Shown here piece after piece: positions 58,644-64,000 of a DNA stretch of 64,000 bases. Both the position numbers and the translations under genes were made by a program. The notes under the pieces were generated by a model that saw nothing but the letters and a program-made list of their open reading frames with translations, made no database searches and was not told the origin of the DNA. Every line of letters begins with the position of its first letter. Position 1 is the stretch's first letter. The DNA comes from Planktothrix rubescens CCAP 1459/22 (GTDB taxonomy: Bacteria; Cyanobacteriota; Cyanobacteriia; Cyanobacteriales; Microcoleaceae): NCBI GenBank assembly GCA_904830895.1, contig LR882958.1:4793501-4857500 (forward strand), read 5' to 3'.

Positions 58644-58662
58644 GGGCGAGGTCTCCTCGCCC
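58644..58662. terminator. Hairpin between apa and ald
   Basis: GGGCGAGG (58644-58651) and CCTCGCCC (58655-58662) form an 8-bp stem immediately after the apa stop codon and just before the ald stop codon. It can serve both converging genes, though no T tract follows. Confidence 0.5.
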
Positions 58663-58672
58663 AGCAGAGGAA

Positions 58673-59758
58673 TTAAACTAAATCAGGGAAAACTTCCCTA
58701 ACAGCAGGATGAACTAAATGATGATTTTCCACATTTAATCCTTTGGCTAAAACCGGATTTATTTCTAAAGCCTTGAGTCCCTTATCTGCTAACTGAATAA
58801 CATAAGGTAATGTACTATTATTTAAGGCTTGGGTTGCTGTCCAAGGCACAGCCCCAGGCATATTGGGAACACCATAATGAACGATACCTTCCTCAATATA
58901 GGTAGGATTAGTGTGGGAGGTCGGACGGAGGGTTTCAATACATCCCCCTTGATCTACCGCCACATCGACAATCACAGAACCGGGGCGCATTTGGGCGACT
59001 AAATTACGAGAAACTAACTTAGGAGCGCGTTTTCCTAGGATTAAAACCGCACCAATTAATAAATCAGCTTCGGGAACACTTTCTTCAATTTGAGAGGGAT
59101 GACTATAGAGTAATTCCACACTCGATCCAAAGACTGTTTCTAAATAAGCTAACCGATCCAAATTCACATCTAAAATTTGAACTTTTGCCCCCATTCCGAT
59201 TGCAATTCTTGCTGCTTCAGTCCCGACTATTCCCCCGCCTAAAATCACAACTTTTCCGGCTTTTACCCCAGGAATTCCGGCTAAAAGTACCCCTCTCCCG
59301 CCCTGTTGTCGTTCCAAATAACGGGAGCCAAACTGAATTGATAAACGTCCGGCGATGATACTCATGGGCGTTAATAAAGGTAATCGACCGTCAGGAAGTT
59401 CTACGGTTTCATAGGCGATCGCCTGGACACCACTTGTAATTAATTGTTCTGTGAGTTCTCGATTAGCCGCCAGATGCAGATAGGTAAACAACAGTTGATT
59501 TTTTTGAATTAAGCCATATTCGGCGGGTAAAGGTTCTTTGACTTTAACCACAAGTTCCCGACTCCAGGCATCGGTCGCAGAATTAACGATTGTGGCTCCG
59601 GCTCGTGTATAATCGCGATCGCTAAACCCCGAACCCTCCCCTGCACCTGTTTCTACAAAAACTTGATGACCTCGTTCCGTGCAAACCCTGACACTATCAG
59701 GATTCAAGCCCACTCTAAATTCCTGATCCTTGATTTCTTTGGGAATACCAATTTCCAT
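58673..59758 (-). CDS. ald: Alanine dehydrogenase
   Basis: Ald interconverts alanine and pyruvate plus ammonia with NAD. The N-terminal EIGIPKEIKDQEFRVGL, the catalytic His in FTYLHLAANRELTEQL, and the nucleotide-binding GGGIVGTEAARIAIGMGAKV are visible. PGAVPWTATQALNNSTLPYV closes the domain. At 361 residues it is full length. AGGAG lies about eleven bases before the ATG at 59758. In cyanobacteria Ald often tunes alanine and nitrogen use. Confidence 0.95.
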   Translation of the reverse strand: MEIGIPKEIKDQEFRVGLNPDSVRVCTERGHQVFVETGAGEGSGFSDRDYTRAGATIVNSATDAWSRELVVKVKEPLPAEYGLIQKNQLLFTYLHLAANRELTEQLITSGVQAIAYETVELPDGRLPLLTPMSIIAGRLSIQFGSRYLERQQGGRGVLLAGIPGVKAGKVVILGGGIVGTEAARIAIGMGAKVQILDVNLDRLAYLETVFGSSVELLYSHPSQIEESVPEADLLIGAVLILGKRAPKLVSRNLVAQMRPGSVIVDVAVDQGGCIETLRPTSHTNPTYIEEGIVHYGVPNMPGAVPWTATQALNNSTLPYVIQLADKGLKALEINPVLAKGLNVENHHLVHPAVREVFPDLV

Positions 59759-59976
59759 AAATTCTGATTTCTCCTAAGTCTTAATTAGATTTTTACACTG
59801 GATTTAAAGATCGATAAGACTTTTGCTATACCAAGAATGATATTCCTATAAAACCCTTCCAAGGCCTGATTTCGGGTTTATAAGGGACATAAAATTTGTC
59901 TAACCCCTAGACATTTAGAATCTTTTAGGTAGAATCAGAACAAAAAATCTAAGTATCGTAAACGTACAAACCATTT

Positions 59977-61323
59977 TTGGAGGATAGACCCATTACACTA
60001 GCTATACGTTCATCGAATGTTTCAACTGCGTCCCACGCTAACCAGTCCAGTCTTAAAATTTGGGGACGTCAACCCCTACGAGGTCATGTTCCGATTAGCG
60101 GAGCTAAGAATTCTGCTTTAGTCCTAATGGCGGGTGCATTACTCTGTTCCGAAGATTGTCGGCTACGGAATGTTCCCTCTTTAGCTGATGTTAATAGCAT
60201 GAGTGAGATTCTCATGACTCTGGGTGTCAAGATTGACCGCCAGGGCGACATCATTGACATTAAGGCGGGTGAGTTATCAGAATCACAAGCCCCCTATGAA
60301 CTGGTGAGCCAACTACGGGCGAGTTTCTTTGCCATTGGGCCAATATTGGCTCGTTTAGGGATAGCCCGGGTTCCCTTACCTGGGGGATGTGCCATTGGTG
60401 CTAGACCTGTGGATCTTCATGTTCGTGGACTTCAATCCATGGGCGCGGAAGTACACATCGAACATGGGATTGTTCATGCTCATGTAGCTGGGGCGAATCG
60501 TCGGCTCAAGGGTGCTCGCATCTATCTGGATTATCCCAGTGTCGGGGCGACGGAAACTTTGATGATGGCGGCCACCCTAGCGGATGGGGAAACCATCATT
60601 GAAAATGCGGCTCAAGAACCGGAAGTTATCGATTTAGCGAATTTCTGCCGGGCGATGGGAGCCAGAATTCATGGGGCTGGTAGCAAAACAATTGTGATTT
60701 CTGGAGTTCCGAGTCTACATTCTGCGGATTATTCGATTATTCCTGACCGAATAGAAGCCGGAACTTTTTTAATAGCTGGGGCGATTACAGGTTGTGAAAT
60801 CAACCTATCGCCGATTATTCCAGAACATTTGAGTCCTGTACTGGCTAAACTCAAAACTATGGGGGTGAAAATCCGCATGGAAGGGCTAAACCATTTAAGC
60901 ATTCTCCCCGGAGAACAACTAAAGGCGACGGATATTAAAACCCTACCCTATCCAGGCTTCCCTACTGATATGCAAGCCCCCTTTATGGCGCTATTAACGC
61001 TGTGTGAAGGCAATAGTTTGATCAGTGAAACGGTATTTGAAAATCGTTTTGGTCATGTTCCTGAACTCAGTCGCATGGGTGCTGATATTCAGGTGAAGGG
61101 GAATACGGTTTTAGTCCGAGGTGTTCCTTTGCTATCGGGTGCTCCGGTCACAGCGACGGATTTACGCGCTTCGGCTGCTTTAGTTCTTGCCGCCTTAGCT
61201 GCTGAAGGAGAAACGACGATTCAGGGATTAAAACATCTGGATCGGGGTTATGAACAATTGGAAGCTAAACTCCGACAATTGGGTGCTAAAATTGAGCGTT
61301 TTGATCCTACGCCCACGGAGTAA
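59977..61323 (+). CDS. murA: UDP-N-acetylglucosamine 1-carboxyvinyltransferase
   Basis: MurA transfers enolpyruvate from PEP to UDP-GlcNAc, the first committed step of peptidoglycan synthesis, and is the fosfomycin target. [17 protein letters not shown] holds the substrate Lys-Asn pair, Cys138 in PLPGGCAIG is the active-site cysteine, and [13 protein letters not shown] is conserved. The only ordinary start codon is a TTG at 59977, which overlaps the GGAGG at 59979-59983. An ATT at 59992, eight bases after that GGAGG, would give MTLAIRSSN. Either way the N-terminus is a ~25-residue extension before the fold. Confidence 0.94.
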   Translation: MEDRPITLAIRSSNVSTASHANQSSLKIWGRQPLRGHVPISGAKNSALVLMAGALLCSEDCRLRNVPSLADVNSMSEILMTLGVKIDRQGDIIDIKAGELSESQAPYELVSQLRASFFAIGPILARLGIARVPLPGGCAIGARPVDLHVRGLQSMGAEVHIEHGIVHAHVAGANRRLKGARIYLDYPSVGATETLMMAATLADGETIIENAAQEPEVIDLANFCRAMGARIHGAGSKTIVISGVPSLHSADYSIIPDRIEAGTFLIAGAITGCEINLSPIIPEHLSPVLAKLKTMGVKIRMEGLNHLSILPGEQLKATDIKTLPYPGFPTDMQAPFMALLTLCEGNSLISETVFENRFGHVPELSRMGADIQVKGNTVLVRGVPLLSGAPVTATDLRASAALVLAALAAEGETTIQGLKHLDRGYEQLEAKLRQLGAKIERFDPTPTE

Positions 61324-61355
61324 TCAGTTATCAGTAAACAGTTATCAGTTATCAG

Positions 61356-61463
61356 TATAGCAGGGAACGCCGGATCTGGGAACGCCGGATCTCGGAGGAA
61401 AAGACTTCACCGTCTAGCTTTGCTGCATCACTCTTTGTCCTAATAGGTCTGGCGACTGCTGTA
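61356..61463. mobile_element. TATAGCA-ended miniature element, copy 3 (shortened)
   Basis: It starts TATAGCAGGGAACGCCGGAT and ends GGCGACTGCTGTA, a decayed version of the ends seen at 20109 and 36411. It retains ACTTCACCGTCT and a TCCTAA word near the right end. It lacks the GC palindrome. Confidence 0.6.
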
Positions 61464-61501
61464 AGAGTTAATATTTCCGATAACTGATAACTAATAACTG
61501 G

Positions 61502-61553
61502 TACAGACGCGCCAATAGCCTACGGCATCGCTGCGCTCACCGCACGTCTCTAC
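61502..61553. repeat. Dispersed ACAGACGCGCC...CACGTCTC repeat
   Basis: GACGCG and CACGTCTC words flank a core with GCATCGCTGCGCTC. It resembles the GAGACG palindrome at 17427. It is followed by TAATAACT tandem words up to the next start codon. Confidence 0.45.
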
Positions 61554-61576
61554 TAATAACTAATAACTAATAACTG

Positions 61577-62242
61577 ATGAAATTTCAACGTTCAACATTA
61601 ATTTTAATGGGTTTAGCTTTGGGTTTGACCGGGGCTGTTTATGTATTTGAAATTCATGGGAAAACACAACAGCAGGAAATTCAGGCTAAACAACAACAAA
61701 TTTTTTCTTTTCCTAAGAATGAGATTCAATTCTTTACTATTACAACTCCCCAACAAACTGTTACTTTGGAACGGGTGACTAACGCCGATGAGTTGAAAAA
61801 ATCTCCTTGGAAAATCACCGCACCAATACAATTTTTGGCTAATCCGGCTTCGGTAGATTATTTGCTTAGAGAACTATTTAAAAATCAAAGTAATCCCTCG
61901 GATATTAACTCAGGGATTCAGAAATTAACGGTTTCTACAGAAAAACTTAAGGATTATGGGTTAGATACGGTTACGGATAAAATAGAAATTAAACTTAAAA
62001 ATAATACAATCTATAAATTAAGTTTAGGGAAAAATGATTTTCGCGGAGATTCTTTATATGCTCAAATTGATTCCCCCCAAACTTCTACAAAGGAAGTCAA
62101 TATTTTGGTGATTTCTAATGATATTTTATCAACTATTAATCGTCCCATAGAGGAGTGGAAACTTCCCCCAGAAATTCCGCAAACACCTCCTAAACCTCCT
62201 ACACCTCAACCCATTCCTACACCTTCCGCTAGTCCTAAATAA
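61577..62242 (+). CDS. DUF4340-containing membrane-anchored protein
   Basis: A single N-terminal membrane helix (about 8-25, LILMGLALGLTGAVYVF) leads a DUF4340-like extracytoplasmic domain (NEIQFFTITTPQQTVTLERV, SPWKITAPIQFLANPASVDYLL, LSLGKNDFRGDSLYAQI). The C-terminal ~30 residues are a Pro-rich tail (PPKPPTPQPIPTPSASPK). DUF4340 proteins are associated with gliding and ABC-2-type systems in some bacteria, but the function is unknown. It stands alone, with half a REP repeat directly downstream. Confidence 0.78.
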   Translation: MKFQRSTLILMGLALGLTGAVYVFEIHGKTQQQEIQAKQQQIFSFPKNEIQFFTITTPQQTVTLERVTNADELKKSPWKITAPIQFLANPASVDYLLRELFKNQSNPSDINSGIQKLTVSTEKLKDYGLDTVTDKIEIKLKNNTIYKLSLGKNDFRGDSLYAQIDSPQTSTKEVNILVISNDILSTINRPIEEWKLPPEIPQTPPKPPTPQPIPTPSASPK

Positions 62243-62260
62243 TGTCAATTTAGCTGTTAG

Positions 62261-62316
62261 GAGTGCGCTGAAGCGCAACAACGAGCGCAACAACGAGCGC
62301 AACAACGAGTGCAACT
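62261..62316. repeat. Orphan half-REP with 11-bp array
   Basis: GAGTGCGCTGAAGCGCAACA equals the right arm of the REPs at 29961-30081. It is followed by three CGAGCGCAACAA-type units. The left arm is missing. It lies 32 kb from the RAYT gene, showing spread or decay of the family. Confidence 0.75.
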
Positions 62317-62349
62317 ATGAAACAGTCAAAAGTATTATCCCCATTCCCT

Positions 62350-62400
62350 GTTCCCTCCCCTCTAGCCCCCCGTGCACGGGGGGTTTGGGGGGCTGTTCCC
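62350..62400. repeat. GC palindrome module, free-standing
   Basis: TTCCCTCCCCTCTAGCCCCCC, GTGCAC and GGGGGGTTTGGGGGGCTG repeat the central module of the TATAGCA- and TAAGTA-ended elements, without their ends. It ends eleven bases before the DUF2891 start codon. Confidence 0.65.
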
Positions 62401-62410
62401 TATTCCAATC

Positions 62411-63454
62411 ATGAATTTAGAATCAGAAATATTTCCGGTAAATTTAGCTAACCGATTTGCTCAGTTTGGCTTGCAATGTGTTATACAAGAATATCCTCAT
62501 ATTCAATATTATTGGTTAGAAAGTTCTCAGGATTTAATTCCCCATCGACAACTTAATCCGGCATTTTATGGCTGTTTAGATTGGCATTCGGCGGTTCATA
62601 ACCATTGGATGTTAACTCGGTTAATTAAATATTTTCCCGATGGGGATTTTGTGTCTTTTGCTAGAGATATTTTAACTAAAAATATTACCCCAGAACATAT
62701 TAAAATAGAAGCCAAATTTTTACAATCTCAGCCTCGATTTGAATGTCCCTATGGGTTAGCTTGGTTTTTACAATTAATAGCCGAATTGACTGAATGGGAA
62801 GACGAACAAGCTAAAATCTTATTAGAATATTTACAACCTTTAAAAACTGTTATTATTAATAATATTCATAAATGGTTATTAACTTTATCCTATCCTAACC
62901 GCACCGGATTACATAATCAAACAGCTTTTGCATTGGGATTAATTTGGGATTGGGCAACCTTAACTCAGCATCAAAAATTATTAGAAGAAGTTGCACATAA
63001 AATCCAAAAATTTTATTACCATGATTACAATTATTCCCTCCATTGTGAACCCTTGGGTGATGATTTTCTCTCTCCCTGTCTAGCAGAAGCAGATTTAATG
63101 CGCCGGATTTTACCGCATTTTGAATTTGGAGAATGGTTAACTATTTTTTTACCCCACCTTCCCCAAAAGTTGGAAACCGATTGGTTTTCTCCGATTATTA
63201 TTAATAATCCTGAAGATTACGGACAATCCCATTTTGATGGGTTAAACTTGAGTCGGGCGTGGATGTTAGAAGGGATAATCTCTGGTTTATTACCAACAGA
63301 TAACCGCATCCCCGCTTTGAAAACTGTAGCAAATCTTCATTACCAAGTCGGGTTAAATCCTGTATCTGGTAATTTCTATGGCGGAAGTCATTGGTTAGGA
63401 AGTTTTGCCGTTTATCTAGGAACAAAAAGAGGTTTAAACAGCCATAAAAAATAA
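62411..63454 (+). CDS. DUF2891-family protein
   Basis: It fits DUF2891: LANRFAQFGLQCVIQEYP at the start, the DWHSAVHNHWMLTRL segment and FSPIIINNPEDYGQSHFDGLNLSRAWML with repeated His/Asp/Trp patches. The helix-rich pattern suggests an (alpha/alpha)6 barrel like those of some glycosidases. The function is unknown. The frame opens at 62372, but the first codons read repeat DNA (MHGGFGGLF), so the ATG at 62411 is chosen, giving 347 residues. No signal peptide is evident. Confidence 0.85.
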   Translation: MNLESEIFPVNLANRFAQFGLQCVIQEYPHIQYYWLESSQDLIPHRQLNPAFYGCLDWHSAVHNHWMLTRLIKYFPDGDFVSFARDILTKNITPEHIKIEAKFLQSQPRFECPYGLAWFLQLIAELTEWEDEQAKILLEYLQPLKTVIINNIHKWLLTLSYPNRTGLHNQTAFALGLIWDWATLTQHQKLLEEVAHKIQKFYYHDYNYSLHCEPLGDDFLSPCLAEADLMRRILPHFEFGEWLTIFLPHLPQKLETDWFSPIIINNPEDYGQSHFDGLNLSRAWMLEGIISGLLPTDNRIPALKTVANLHYQVGLNPVSGNFYGGSHWLGSFAVYLGTKRGLNSHKK

Positions 63455-63540
63455 TCAATCCTTTTTATTAGCAAATGCGCCTGTGCGGTTAGGACAAAGA
63501 CTAATACATACTCTTTTCCTCCGGTGTTCTCCGTTCCCTG

Positions 63541-63646
63541 TTATCCGTTCCCTATTCCCTATTCCCTATTCCCTCCCCCCCCTAGCCCTGCGTGCACGGG
63601 GGGTTTGGGGGGGCTATTCCCTGTTCCCTGTTCCCTGTTCCCTTCT
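63541..63646. repeat. TTCCCTA/TTCCCTG heptamers around a GC palindrome module
   Basis: Three to four TTCCCTA heptamers precede the module GTGCACGGGGGGTTTGGGGG, and four TTCCCTG heptamers follow it up to the galT start. The rest of 63455-63540 shows no other signal. Confidence 0.75.
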
Positions 63647-63648
63647 AT

Positions 63649-64000
63649 ATGACTGAACTCAGACAGAATCTAATCACCAGAGATTGGGTAATTATTGCCA
63701 CCGAAAGGGCAAAACGACCCGATGAATTTACTAAAACTGAAACCCAACTTATTCCCACTCCTGAATATCGTTCTAATTGTCCCTTTTGTCCAGGGAATGA
63801 ATTGTTAACTGGAGGTCGAGAAATATTGCGGTTATCGGATGATTTAAACTGGAAAGTTCGCGTTGTTTCTAATAAGTATCCTGCTTTATCTCCTGAAGGT
63901 GAAAGAGTCCGAGAAACCGATGGTATTTTTCATTCTTTATCAGGGTTTGGGTTTCATGAAGTAGTAATTGAACATCCTCGCCATGATTTAACAATGGCGT
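63649..64000 (+). CDS. galT: GalT-like galactose-1-phosphate uridylyltransferase (N-terminal part)
   Basis: The first 117 residues read MTELRQNLITRDWVIIATER, then SNCPFCPGNE (the zinc CxxC pair), WKVRVVSNKYPAL and GFHEVVIEHPRHDL, matching the N-terminal half of GalT. The HPHxQ active-site motif would lie beyond the window edge and cannot be checked. Bacterial proteins with this start may instead be ADP-glucose phosphorylases or Ap4A-type relatives. The ATG at 63649 follows heptamer repeats with no ribosome-binding site. Confidence 0.85.
   Translation, partial: MTELRQNLITRDWVIIATERAKRPDEFTKTETQLIPTPEYRSNCPFCPGNELLTGGREILRLSDDLNWKVRVVSNKYPALSPEGERVRETDGIFHSLSGFGFHEVVIEHPRHDLTMA

Noticed and set aside
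1-64000. tRNA, rRNA, riboswitch, prophage or toxin-antitoxin loci
   Set aside because: None could be recognised by eye; a covariance-model scan would be needed to exclude small RNAs.

Overview
The window comes from a cyanobacterial chromosome. It encodes two small photosystem proteins, PsbM (photosystem II, 46543-46656) and PsaX (photosystem I, 56160-56276). Octamers of the HIP1 type (GCGATCGC, for example near 1315, 7422, 12457 and 17539) are scattered through genes, coding density is moderate and the base composition is AT-leaning. The many palindromic repeats, heptanucleotide tandem repeats and transposon-derived miniature elements recall filamentous, non-heterocystous genomes such as Planktothrix or Oscillatoria. 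That genus-level guess is an inference. No rRNA, tRNA or CRISPR array was recognised.

Layout. 1-4.3 kb: an edge-truncated secreted TPR-like gene, purH, a single-domain response regulator, and a secreted protein with a C-terminal PA-IL-like (galactose lectin) domain. 4.3-9.9 kb: tig, divergent from asd, dapA and rnj, a lysine-pathway and RNA-decay neighbourhood. 10-14.7 kb: an M48 peptidase, a ParA-like ATPase, an IS200/IS605-type remnant, pgi and a NarL-type regulator. 14.7-22 kb: a GH10-like glycosidase, an RTX protein, folK, a Nudix hydrolase, a photolyase and a GH13 branching-type enzyme. 22-23 kb is a repeat and transposon graveyard. 23-25.5 kb: gpsA with a sucrose-phosphatase-like HAD enzyme, and a LysE exporter.

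25.5-33 kb holds an IcfG-like partner-switching module: two paralogous Cache-HAMP-PP2C phosphatases, a GHKL anti-sigma-type kinase and a STAS antagonist. An intact IS630-type insertion and a RAYT transposase with REP palindromes now split it. 33-39 kb: an Rrf2 regulator next to cysK, an orphan membrane-fusion protein, a PAP-phosphatase-like enzyme, rsmD and hisH. 39-45 kb: one huge alpha-2-macroglobulin-like lipoprotein without the thioester motif. 45-49.6 kb: twin Uma2 genes, psbM, a tandem universal stress protein, a thioesterase and a cyclic-nucleotide-binding histidine kinase. 49.7-64 kb: mutL (its 5' end buried in repeats), a CADD-like pABA synthase candidate, a PfkB heptose-type kinase, a response regulator with a coiled-coil tail, lipA-psaX, a DJ-1/PfpI protein, Ap4A phosphorylase, ald, murA, a DUF4340 protein, a DUF2891 protein and the start of a galT-like gene.

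The most distinctive signals are the mobile-element-split phosphatase/STAS module, the RAYT with REPs and an 11-bp array ending next to a stop codon, at least five miniature-element families (two of which share a GC-palindromic module), and the CADD homologue with every catalytic residue in place.
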